This document shows positions 7,134 through 13,114 of a stretch of DNA of 16,717 nt, piece by piece. How positions within the stretch are numbered: the stretch's first letter is position 1; each line of letters begins with the position of its first letter. A program made the position numbers and the translations under genes. The notes under the pieces were generated by a model. The model saw only the letters and a list, made by a program, of their open reading frames with translations. It made no database searches and was not told where the DNA came from. Source of the DNA: CAIWTU01 sp035686205 (GTDB lineage Bacteria > Desulfobacterota > Desulfuromonadia > Geobacterales > Geobacteraceae); assembly GCA_035686205.1 (NCBI GenBank), contig DASRZQ010000129.1:1-16717 (forward strand), written 5' to 3'.

Positions 7134-7628
7134 ATGAAAAGGCTGATATGTATTGCTCTGGCTGCAATGGCGCTTTTGCTGGTAAACCCCGCATCCGGAA
7201 TTTCACAGAGCAGGCATGGGGGTGGAACTCCCGCGGGAGGTGGCGGTGGAGCTCCGCCATCAGGCGGAGGCTACCATGGCGGGGGCTACCATGGCGGGGG
7301 CTACCACGGCGGATACTACCACGGATCCCATGGCTATTACAGCGGAAGCGTGTGGATCGGAACCGGGTGGGGATGGGGACCATGGTGGTGGGGTCCCGGC
7401 TATCCATACTATTACCCGTATTACTACCCTTATTACCCGTATTATGCCGCACCGCCAGTCGCAACCCAGCAGCCGACTCAATATATACAGCGGGGCCAGG
7501 AAGGCGAGGGATCGGATTACTGGTATTTCTGCCAAAAGCCCGAGGGATACTATCCGTACGTGAAACGGTGTCCAAGCGGCTGGCTGAGGGTTGTCCCTTC
7601 CACCGTGCCGCCTGACGCGCCTAAATAA
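7134..7628 (+). CDS. Secreted Gly/His/Tyr-rich low-complexity protein
   Basis: This protein of 164 residues starts with a signal peptide (about 1-22, MKRLICIALAAMALLLVNPASG). A Gly-rich stretch (29-46) leads to repeats of GGYHG (46-68) encoded by 15-bp DNA units at 7271, 7286, 7301 and 7316. A Trp/Tyr/Pro-rich part (73-108, for example WGWGPWWWGPGYPYYYPYYY) follows. The C-terminal part (129-155) carries the conserved pattern YWYFCQKPEGYYPYVKRCPSGW with two cysteines, a tail I recognise from many small exported proteins of unknown function in Proteobacteria. It is likely periplasmic or surface-exposed; no function is assigned. The ATG at 7134 is preferred over the GTG at 7125 because AAAGGG (7120-7125) is eight bases before it. 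The gene ends before a strong terminator. Confidence 0.82.
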   Translation: MKRLICIALAAMALLLVNPASGISQSRHGGGTPAGGGGGAPPSGGGYHGGGYHGGGYHGGYYHGSHGYYSGSVWIGTGWGWGPWWWGPGYPYYYPYYYPYYPYYAAPPVATQQPTQYIQRGQEGEGSDYWYFCQKPEGYYPYVKRCPSGWLRVVPSTVPPDAPK

Positions 7629-7676
7629 CGAATGTTTAAAAGTGATGTCTGAGATCGGTTGAGGAGAGGCGGACCG

Positions 7677-7716
7677 AGGCCCCGGGCAATCCGAAAGGAA
7701 AATCCGGGGCCTTTTT
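7677..7716 (+). terminator. Intrinsic terminator
   Basis: AGGCCCCGG (7677-7685) pairs perfectly with CCGGGGCCT (7704-7712) and is followed at once by a T run (7712-7716). It lies 48 bases after the stop of the secreted protein gene and ends the transcript of the hydrolase region. It may also serve the convergent gene from the other side, where it would read out into A residues and so is weaker. Confidence 0.88.
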
Positions 7717-7744
7717 ACGTCGCTATTCCTTCAAACCGGGTTCA

Positions 7745-8101
7745 TCACTGCCCGGCATTGTCGCCATTTTCCTCTTTATTGCCCTTTGCATCCTCATCCA
7801 CGGGGCACTTGTAGGCATCCGCAAAAGTGGTCTCACCGTTAAGATCCGTCTTTTCGTATCTCCACAGGATATGGGTGGCGCCGATACTCTCGGCTTCCCG
7901 GAGCGTCTCGTTCTTGAAATTCCCTAAAACCAGGGGAGAACCCCAGTCCCTGTATCCTGACGGTCCCCGGAAGCTTTCCGGGAGTTGGCAGCCCTTTACC
8001 TGCTCCGGCTCTCACACTTGAACAACAGTGCTCTCCCGGCCGGCGAAACCTCCGCATCCGCCCAGCAGAAAAAGCGACAAAACCAGCAAAGCCTTTTTCA
8101 T
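7745..8101 (-). pseudogene. Small lipoprotein gene with in-frame TGA
   Basis: A frame of 119 codons reads from ATG at 8101 to TGA at 7747-7745 with one internal TGA at 8014-8012 (codon 30). The start has GGAGGA at 8110-8105. The protein begins MKKALLVLSLFLLGGCGGF with a lipobox and lipidated Cys16. After the internal TGA, in the same frame, it continues EPEQVKGCQLPESF, then NFKNETLREAESIGATHILWRY and FADAYKCP. That pattern (VKGC, N...A...GAT/N, and A.AY.C near the end) resembles small outer-membrane lipoproteins of the DUF4156/RcsF kind, by my recollection. The frame is otherwise clean, so the interruption looks like a recent nonsense change (CGA to TGA would do) or, less likely, selenocysteine or a sequencing error. 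A short 29-residue peptide would be made otherwise. Confidence 0.68.
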
Positions 8102-8221
8102 ATGTCCTCCCCGCGTATTTCATCGTACTTTTGACACTATCTATTTTCTTAGAGACGAAAATCTTCCATCGGAGGTTATAAAAAATTTTCCGAGTAGTAC
8201 TAATATCCCACGACGAATATT

Positions 8222-8311
8222 CCTCCCCTTTCAAGGGGGAGGCCAGGAGGGGGATGAGGTGCTATGATGCCGAGTTACCCATCACCGCCCCTCCCCTTGA
8301 AGATGAGGGAG
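8222..8311. repeat. GC-rich hairpin repeat pair
   Basis: CCTCCCC TTTCAAG GGGGAGG (8222-8242) is a perfect 7-bp stem with a 7-base loop, followed by an AGGAGGGGGATGAGGT-like tail. A related, degraded copy in the opposite sense lies at 8287-8311 (CCCCTCCCCTTGAAG...GGGAG). The two may pair with each other as well. I recall this CCCCTTTCAAGGGGG type as a frequent intergenic repeat in environmental bacterial genomes. Confidence 0.6.
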
Positions 8312-8341
8312 TTTTTGATGGCAGTGGAAGAATGATCACAA

Positions 8342-8665
8342 TTAGATATATTTATGAGCGCATGTTTTTTCGATCATTCCATCCAGTGTGATTCCTGCAA
8401 CAATAGGCTCCAATGCCGGATAATCGCGTGAAATGGGGTTTTCCCCGCGTTGATAAGTTGACCGGACCCGGCCCGGCATTGCTCTAAGCATAAGTATCGG
8501 AAAATTTATCCTGTAACCTTTTTGCCGGCTGCCGAGTCTATTTGTCCAATTAACGGTCGCATCGGCAGAAAGGGAACATGCCCTTGCGGTTGACGCAATT
8601 TTTGAAATGAAGACGAGGCCGGGGATAAAATTGCCCGGTCCCGTCCCGGGGTCCTGAAGAGGAGG
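8342..8665 (-). other. Start-less open frame, possible gene remnant
   Basis: On the minus strand, 107 codons run without a stop from just after a TGA at 8668-8666 to a TAA at 8344-8342. The translation has a protein-like texture, for example SLSADATVNWTNRLG, GYRINFPILMLRAMPG and YPALEPIVAGITLDGM near the end. The first ATG appears only about halfway (MLRAMPG) and has no ribosome site, so it cannot be an intact gene from this start. It overlaps the leader of the DUF2844 gene. It may be a chance open frame or a decayed gene; I do not recognise it. Confidence 0.25.
8512..8540 (+). promoter_or_regulatory. Candidate ECF sigma-factor promoter for the DUF2844 gene
   Basis: TGTAACC (8512-8518) carries the AAC core typical of ECF -35 elements and is followed after 17 bases by GTCTA (8536-8540), like many ECF -10 elements. 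It would give a leader of about 125 bases to the ATG at 8673. No sigma-factor gene is in the window, so this rests on pattern alone. Confidence 0.3.
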
Positions 8666-8672
8666 TCATACC

Positions 8673-9131
8673 ATGAAAAGAAGACTATATATCTTTATCA
8701 TATGTCTCGGTCTTGGAGCCGCCATAATTGTGAACTGGCGGCTGGCAGTCGCAACGCCGGGCAAGTCCGCAAAGGCCGCCATGGCGGACCGCAAGGCATT
8801 TGCGGCAGTCCAGCGCACATCAATCACCCGCGGGAATTACAGGATTCTGGAGTTTGAATCGCGTGCGAACTTCGTCAGGGAATATATTTCGACGACCGGC
8901 GTTGTTTTTGCCGTTGCCTGGAATGGACAACACCATACCGACCTGACATCACTGGTAGGTTCCAATATTGAGGGAAATCAGCAGGCTTCCCGGGGAAATG
9001 AATGCCGCGATTCCGGGTTAAAAGAAAACAGCGTCCGTACCGATAAATGGGGGGAAATGGGAAATGCCCACGGGCGGGTTTACGCTCCTGCCCTGATTCC
9101 CCGCGGAGTAAGTGCAGACGAGATTGTATAG
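8673..9131 (+). CDS. DUF2844-family exported protein
   Basis: This is a protein of 152 residues with a signal peptide or anchor (about 1-28, MKRRLYIFIICLGLGAAIIV). Two conserved blocks point to the DUF2844 family: FVREYISTTGVVFAVAWNG (67-85) with the following DLTSLVGS, and AHGRVYAPALIPRGVSADEI near the C-terminus. Function is unknown for the family. I recall such genes often being followed by a DUF3443 gene in Proteobacteria; here the next gene is unrelated and on the other strand, so this copy stands alone. The middle (100-130) is hydrophilic and poorly conserved. GAGGAGG at 8659-8665 supports the start. A candidate ECF promoter lies upstream. Confidence 0.75.
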   Translation: MKRRLYIFIICLGLGAAIIVNWRLAVATPGKSAKAAMADRKAFAAVQRTSITRGNYRILEFESRANFVREYISTTGVVFAVAWNGQHHTDLTSLVGSNIEGNQQASRGNECRDSGLKENSVRTDKWGEMGNAHGRVYAPALIPRGVSADEIV

Positions 9132-9214
9132 ATCCTGCCTTATTGCCGGAGAACCCGGATTATATGTGAAAACTGTCCTGCCGCAAAGAAACGGCCGGGG
9201 CCGACATCCGTTTA

Positions 9215-9586
9215 TCAAACGTGTTTGTCCATATTTTCTTCACTTCGGACATCGGTTTCCAAGTCAGGATACAAATGGTAGGCGACAAAGCATAAGCCAA
9301 GGGATATGAGAACGGTTATGCAGGCCACCGTGAATGCAAGGGTCTGTCCGTGCCATAGTCCCGCGAACCAGTGGGTGAACTCGGCTGCAAGCACGTTTGC
9401 CTTTCCTCCGTAAAGCTCCAGGTCATGCGTGTACATCTTGGAATATTCAGGTGCATTATCCGTAATACCATCCGATGAATCCGCTGCTGTAAGGTAAATA
9501 AGGACGGCGCTGCACAAACCGGCCAGCAGCACGGCGGCGGAAACGAGGTAAAGGCGCGTTTGCCGATTCAAGTCTTTCCACAACAT
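9215..9586 (-). CDS. Small two-helix membrane protein, hypothetical
   Basis: The protein has 123 residues. Transmembrane helices are at about 12-33 (LYLVSAAVLLAGLCSAVLIYL) and 81-104 (QTLAFTVACITVLISLGLCFVAYHL), with a soluble loop of about 45 residues between them that includes YTHDLELYGGKANVLAAEF and a Trp-rich WFAGLWHG. A charged tail ends the chain. By the hydrophobic pattern both ends are probably cytoplasmic and the loop periplasmic. I have seen similar hypothetical proteins associated with Geobacter but know no function. GGAGG lies 11 bases before the ATG, a rather long spacing. It is convergent with the DUF2844 gene. Confidence 0.7.
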   Translation of the reverse strand: MLWKDLNRQTRLYLVSAAVLLAGLCSAVLIYLTAADSSDGITDNAPEYSKMYTHDLELYGGKANVLAAEFTHWFAGLWHGQTLAFTVACITVLISLGLCFVAYHLYPDLETDVRSEENMDKHV

Positions 9587-10091
9587 GGCGTGTTGTCCCT
9601 CCGATTTCGTTCATCCGCCGGAAGTTGAGTTTTTCAGCCCCTTTTCCGGACCTGTGTTTTTTGGGGTAAATTTCCAATTACGCATACAGCCCATTTTTGC
9701 GAACCGATTATAGCAAATCGCAAATAAAATGCATAACTGTAAACCTGAATCCGTAACGCCTTCACGCCTTCGTCCGCGCGGAACACCTCGGTTTCCTGCA
9801 TTCCCGTGGTATAAAACCTCCCGCGCGAAGTTCACCCGGCGTAACTGGCGCGAAAGGGCGTCAGCGGCGTTCAAACCCCGGCATTCCGCTTGCCTTGGCG
9901 TTCAGACGTTACGGATTCAGGGTAAAAAAACAAGGTATTGGCCACAGCTGTTACACGTGACCCGCACCTTGATTAATTCATTAATACTGCGGCAGTTGGA
10001 CAAAACAAGGCAGGTGAGCCTTCATGCTCGATAAACCCGGCTAAATCTGCTCCCACCTTGCCACTTTAAGGCCGGAAATTGATTTGATCCA
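9587..10091. other. Intergenic region holding the second MITE copy
   Basis: This stretch of 505 bases lies between the small membrane protein gene (start at its left edge) and the end of tupC (right edge). The MITE copy fills 9744-9921. The rest (9587-9743 and 9922-10091) shows no convincing gene, RNA or terminator. An imperfect inverted pair around 10008-10069 (AGGCAGGTGAGCC against CCCACCTTGCC) is the only other structure seen and might help end tup transcripts. Confidence 0.5.
9744..9921 (+). mobile_element. MITE-like element, copy 2 (178 bp)
   Basis: This element has perfect 15-bp terminal inverted repeats, CCTGAATCCGTAACG at 9744-9758 and CGTTACGGATTCAGG at 9907-9921. It is flanked by a perfect 5-bp direct repeat GTAAA (9739-9743 and 9922-9926). 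It matches copy 1 at 5509-5685 over its whole length in the same orientation, with shared blocks such as GAAGTTCACCCGG and AACCCCGGCATTC. No open frame of note lies inside. The intact ends and target duplication suggest a more recent insertion than copy 1. A full-length partner element with the same ends and a transposase would be expected elsewhere in the genome. Confidence 0.86.
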
Positions 10092-11180
10092 TCATTTCTT
10101 CTGGATAAGATGTACAGCGGTCGCCTTGAATGAGGCGAACACGTCCTTGCCCGTTTCGAGTTCCAGGGTGGCGAACGCTTCCCTGGTCAGGAAGGAGACG
10201 AGGGGGAAGCCGCATTCAAGACTTACCCTGAGAAACGGCCCCAGCGACGATATCTCGGTTATTTTCGCCGGGAAAACATTCCTTGCGCTGGTCGTCTCCG
10301 CCGGGTTGACCGTTTCAATAACCACATTCTCCGGTCTTATGCCGCAGTAAACCTCTTCACCCCGCCGCAACTCGCCGATTACATTTATCTCCGTGCCGGC
10401 AACCGAGATGATCATTTGCCCGTCGAGGTTCTGTTTGACCACTCCTTCCAGAATGGTTTCCATCCCGACGAAATTGGCGACGAATTCATTTGCCGGGTTG
10501 TTCATCACCTCGGCCGATGTGCCCGCCTGAACAATCCTACCCCTGTTCATCACCACTATCCGGTCCGAAAGCCTGAGCGCCTCGGACTGGTCGTGGGTGA
10601 CGAGAATGGAAGAAATACCGGTTTCGCGGATGATTTTAACCATGTCCATGGAAAGGGTCTGCCTCGTCGGCGGGTCGAGGTTGGCGAACGGTTCGTCGAA
10701 GAAAATCATGTCGGGTTCCACGGCGAATGCCCTTGCCAGGCTTACCCGCCGCGCCTCGCCCCCTGACAGCTTGCGGGCATGTCGATGCGCCATGTGGGAC
10801 AGGTTGAAGCGCTCAAGATACGACATGACGCGGGTTTTGATCTCGCTCCTGGCCATCCCCCTTATTCTCAGGCCCGATGCAATGTTGTCGTATATCGTCG
10901 TGTCATAAAGAAGAGGGTCCTGGAGGACCATGGCGATCCTGCGCCGATAGTCGAGGGCCTGTTTGTCGGTGTCAATTTCCTGTCCCTTGAACACTATCCT
11001 GCCCGTGACCCGCTTGAGCAGGCACATCATCGACAGGAGCAGGGTGGATTTCCCGCAGCCGTTCGGCCCGATCAGTGTGACGAACTCGTTTCCATAGAGG
11101 TTGAACTCGGGGATATCGAGTATCTGGATACCGCCGCGGTCAACACGCAGTCCTTGAACGCTGAGCATGCAATTGTCCAT
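10092..11180 (-). CDS. tupC: Tungstate ABC transporter, ATP-binding protein
   Basis: This 362-residue cytoplasmic ATPase powers uptake through the adjacent permease. Walker A is GPNGCGKST (38-46), the Q loop is Gln87 in VLQDPL, the signature is LSGGE (138-142), Walker B is MIFFDEP (158-164) and the switch histidine is His196 in LVTHD. After the ATPase part, residues about 235-290 form a linker and 298-360 a Mop/TOBE domain (SARNVFPAKITEI, FLTREAFATLEL, FASFKATAVHL). This is the small oxyanion-binding fold found in molybdate and tungstate systems, which can let the metal inhibit the pump from inside. The start at 11180 is two bases after the tupB stop. The longer frame to 11447 only reads through tupB out of phase. 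It is last in the operon. Confidence 0.92.
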   Translation of the reverse strand: MDNCMLSVQGLRVDRGGIQILDIPEFNLYGNEFVTLIGPNGCGKSTLLLSMMCLLKRVTGRIVFKGQEIDTDKQALDYRRRIAMVLQDPLLYDTTIYDNIASGLRIRGMARSEIKTRVMSYLERFNLSHMAHRHARKLSGGEARRVSLARAFAVEPDMIFFDEPFANLDPPTRQTLSMDMVKIIRETGISSILVTHDQSEALRLSDRIVVMNRGRIVQAGTSAEVMNNPANEFVANFVGMETILEGVVKQNLDGQMIISVAGTEINVIGELRRGEEVYCGIRPENVVIETVNPAETTSARNVFPAKITEISSLGPFLRVSLECGFPLVSFLTREAFATLELETGKDVFASFKATAVHLIQKK

Positions 11181-11182
11181 GA

Positions 11183-11881
11183 TTATCTGGGCCTTTCCCG
11201 CTGCTGGATGCGCGTGAGAATGAAATTGACCAGGTAAACCAGTATCAGGAGGATAATCGACAGCGCGATCGCGACCTCGAAGTCGCCCCTGCCGGTCTCC
11301 ATGACCGTTGCCGTGGTGAGCACCCTGGTATAGCCCTGGACGTTGCCGCCGACCATGATGGATGCGCCGATCTCGGAGATGACGCGGCCGAATCCCGCCA
11401 TCACGGCCGCCATGAGCGGAAGCCGCGCCTCCTTTACCACCGTCCACACCATCTGGATCCTCGTGGCTCCAAGAGCGAGCGTTTGCAGCCTCAATCCGGG
11501 TGGAACGTTCTGTATGGCCCCGATGGTCAGCCCTGTAACGATCGGTATCGCGATCACCGCCTGGGCGATGACCATGGCCGTGGGCGTGTAGAGGAGCTTG
11601 AGAAACCCAAGCGGCCCGCTGCGCCAGAGAATGATGGATACGAAGAGACCGACGACCGTCGGAGGCAGTCCCATACCGGCGTTGATGATCGACACTATAT
11701 AGCTCTTGCCGGGAAAACTGGTGAGGGAGATTGTTGTTCCGACGGAAATGCCTATCACCAGGCTGATTATCGTCGCCAGTCCTGAAACCCTCAGGGAGAG
11801 GAAGGATATGCTTAGGACTTCGGGATCAAAGGTGACAATAAGATGAAATGCCTTTATGATGCCTTCGAGTATCAGGTCCAT
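11183..11881 (-). CDS. tupB: Tungstate ABC transporter, permease
   Basis: This inner-membrane permease of 232 residues has about five or six hydrophobic segments. The conserved cytoplasmic loop that docks with the ATPase reads EARLPLMAAVMAGFGRVISEIG, the EAA-type motif with its distal glycine. Other family blocks are GLPPTVVGLF and AQAVIAIPIVTG. I place the start at 11881 (MDLILEGIIKAF), one base after the tupA stop, which gives tight coupling. An ATG at 11917 in the same frame lies inside tupA and lacks a ribosome site. Specificity for tungstate comes from TupA. The gene lies between tupA and tupC with 1- and 2-base gaps, a single operon. Confidence 0.92.
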   Translation of the reverse strand: MDLILEGIIKAFHLIVTFDPEVLSISFLSLRVSGLATIISLVIGISVGTTISLTSFPGKSYIVSIINAGMGLPPTVVGLFVSIILWRSGPLGFLKLLYTPTAMVIAQAVIAIPIVTGLTIGAIQNVPPGLRLQTLALGATRIQMVWTVVKEARLPLMAAVMAGFGRVISEIGASIMVGGNVQGYTRVLTTATVMETGRGDFEVAIALSIILLILVYLVNFILTRIQQRERPR

Positions 11882-11882
11882 A

Positions 11883-12755
11883 TCATAACCCCAGGTCTTT
11901 AGGATTTTTCCCGGCATCCGGGAAGAAGAGGGGCGATCCGTATTTTTTTACCCCGTAGGTACGGATCAGCTCCTGCGCCTTTTGTGAAACCATGAAATTG
12001 TCGAAAGCCTTGGCGCCGGCGACGTTCACCTGCGGCCATTTGGCCGGATTCACCACCATCACGTGGTAAATGTTGAGCAGTCCCGGTTCACCCTGCAGCA
12101 GGATGATCGAGCTGAGCCGGTTCTTCTTGTTGAGGGCGATATATGTCCCCCGGTCGGCGAGTGTATAGCCGTCTTTCTCCCCGGCCACGTTCAGGGTGCC
12201 GCCCATGCCGGTGCCTGTCTTCATGTACCATTTCTGTCCCTCCGGATTTATTCCGGCCGCTTTCCAGATGCCAAGCTCCTTGGTATGGGTGCCGGATTTA
12301 TCCGCCCTGGAATAGAAAAGGGCGCGGGACTGGGCGATCTTCCTGAAGGCTTCCGCAGCGGTCTTCGATCCCTTGATCTTTGCCGGGTCTCCGGCTGGCC
12401 CGACAATGATGAAGTCGTTGTGCATCACCAGCTTGCGGTCTATAAAATATCCTTCGTCGGCAAGTTTTTTCTCTTCCGCCGGTGAATGCACCAGCAGCAC
12501 ATCCGCTTCCCCCCTCTTGCCCATCATCATGGCCTGCCCCGAGCCGACCGATATCGTCTTTACGAAATAGCCGGTATCTCGTTTGAAAACCGGAAGCAGA
12601 ACGTCCAGCAAACCCGAATCCTGGGTGCTCGTAGTGGTCGCCAGGATTACCTCTTTGCCCTTCGGGGCCGCATCGGCGGTTGAAGCGGCAAAGGCCCCGA
12701 AAAGCATTACCGTAAACAAAAAAAGCACAGCAGATACTATTTTTGACTTTTTCAT
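11883..12755 (-). CDS. tupA: Tungstate ABC transporter, periplasmic binding protein
   Basis: This is the periplasmic oxyanion receptor that feeds TupB. A Sec signal peptide (1-29, ending ASTADAA) is followed by the mature protein of about 260 residues. The family signature TTTSTQDSGLLD (40-51) near the mature N-terminus provides hydroxyl ligands for the anion, and GSGQAMMMGKRGEADVLLVHSP and SRADKSGTHTKE (149-160) are the other TupA blocks. This pattern separates TupA (tungstate) from ModA (molybdate). The tungsten would serve enzymes such as aldehyde ferredoxin oxidoreductases or formate dehydrogenases, none of which is in the window. AGGAGAG lies six bases before the ATG. It is first in the tup operon and a ModE-like palindrome sits about 110 bases upstream. 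Confidence 0.94.
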   Translation of the reverse strand: MKKSKIVSAVLFLFTVMLFGAFAASTADAAPKGKEVILATTTSTQDSGLLDVLLPVFKRDTGYFVKTISVGSGQAMMMGKRGEADVLLVHSPAEEKKLADEGYFIDRKLVMHNDFIIVGPAGDPAKIKGSKTAAEAFRKIAQSRALFYSRADKSGTHTKELGIWKAAGINPEGQKWYMKTGTGMGGTLNVAGEKDGYTLADRGTYIALNKKNRLSSIILLQGEPGLLNIYHVMVVNPAKWPQVNVAGAKAFDNFMVSQKAQELIRTYGVKKYGSPLFFPDAGKNPKDLGL

Positions 12756-12864
12756 GGCACGCTCTCCTTTGGCTTGATTTAAGTAGAATGTTCAAGTTCT
12801 TTCAGGGTTGCTTCAATGTTCTGGCAGTAAGGGAGGAATAGACAAAATAAAGACGAAATCTAGG

Positions 12865-12885
12865 TATATATAAGTGTATACAACG
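12865..12885 (-). promoter_or_regulatory. ModE/TunR-like operator upstream of tupA
   Basis: TATATA (12865-12870), six bases, then TATACAACG (12877-12885) resembles the known ModE site, which has TATATA half sites six bases apart with an outer AACG on one side. Only about six of eleven half-site positions are symmetric, so the match is partial. ModE-type regulators repress molybdate or tungstate uptake when the metal is plentiful. No regulator gene lies in the window. Confidence 0.4.
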
Positions 12886-12975
12886 CCAGGTCCTTTGCAA
12901 CAGGCAGGGCCAATCATTTGCCGATGTATTTCCGAACATTTCAGCACCGCCCGGTAATTTCCGACAGGTGGTTCA

Positions 12976-13004
12976 TTGTCTTATCCCAATTCAGCTGATA
13001 AAAT
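12976..13004 (+). promoter_or_regulatory. Sigma-70 promoter for the MscS-family channel gene
   Basis: TTGTCT (12976-12981) and TAAAAT (12999-13004) are 17 bases apart, the best housekeeping promoter in the window. Transcription would begin near 13011, only 8 bases before the ATG at 13019 but about 100 before the ATG at 13115, which supports the later start. Confidence 0.5.
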
Positions 13005-13114
13005 TCTAAGACATACCCATGGAAGGCTTATCGGCGCGGGTTTCCGGAACGAAATGCAGACCCGGAAAAGGCGGTAACTCTCCTGAAACGGGAATTGATG
13101 GTAACGGTCGGAAA

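Larger units (their letters stand above)
8102..8672. other. Repeat-rich intergenic region
   Basis: This stretch of 571 bases separates two divergent genes. It holds the leader of the minus-strand lipoprotein, a GC-rich hairpin repeat (8222-8311), a candidate ECF promoter (8512-8540), a small hairpin GGCCGGG/CCCGGTC (8617-8640) just before the ribosome site of the DUF2844 gene, and a minus-strand open frame without start codon (8342-8665). A TTGACA at 8131-8136 on the plus strand has no convincing -10 partner and no gene behind it. No riboswitch consensus that I know is visible. Confidence 0.5.
12756..13114. other. Divergent control region between tupA and the MscS gene
   Basis: These 359 bases hold the tup leader, a ModE-like palindrome (12865-12885), and on the plus strand a good sigma-70 promoter (12976-13004) with a leader of about 100 bases for the channel gene. 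I see no gene and no clear -35/-10 pair for tupA; TTGTAT on the minus strand overlapping the palindrome is the best -35 hint. Confidence 0.5.

Noticed and set aside
7271..7330. CRISPR-like regular 15-bp repeats
   Set aside because: The units are contiguous, have no spacers and encode GGYHG in frame; they are protein repeats.
7043..7615. Alternative plus-strand frames across the Gly/Tyr-rich gene
   Set aside because: They are out-of-phase readings of a repetitive GC-rich coding stretch; only the frame from 7134 has a signal peptide and a ribosome site.
6..7641. Shared 14-mer ACGAATGTTTAAAA at 6-19 and 7628-7641
   Set aside because: It has no extended similarity on either side and is AT-rich, so chance is a sufficient explanation.
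8460..8672. Riboswitch (for example cyclic di-GMP type) in the DUF2844 leader
   Set aside because: The conserved loop sequences of that class are absent; only a simple hairpin before the ribosome site is present.
11181..11447. N-terminal extension of tupC
   Set aside because: It overlaps the whole 3' part of tupB out of phase, and the ABC family starts near the ATG at 11180.
13019..13114. Upstream start of the MscS-family gene
   Set aside because: There is no ribosome site, the 32 extra residues are not leader-like, and the promoter at 12976-13004 would leave almost no leader.
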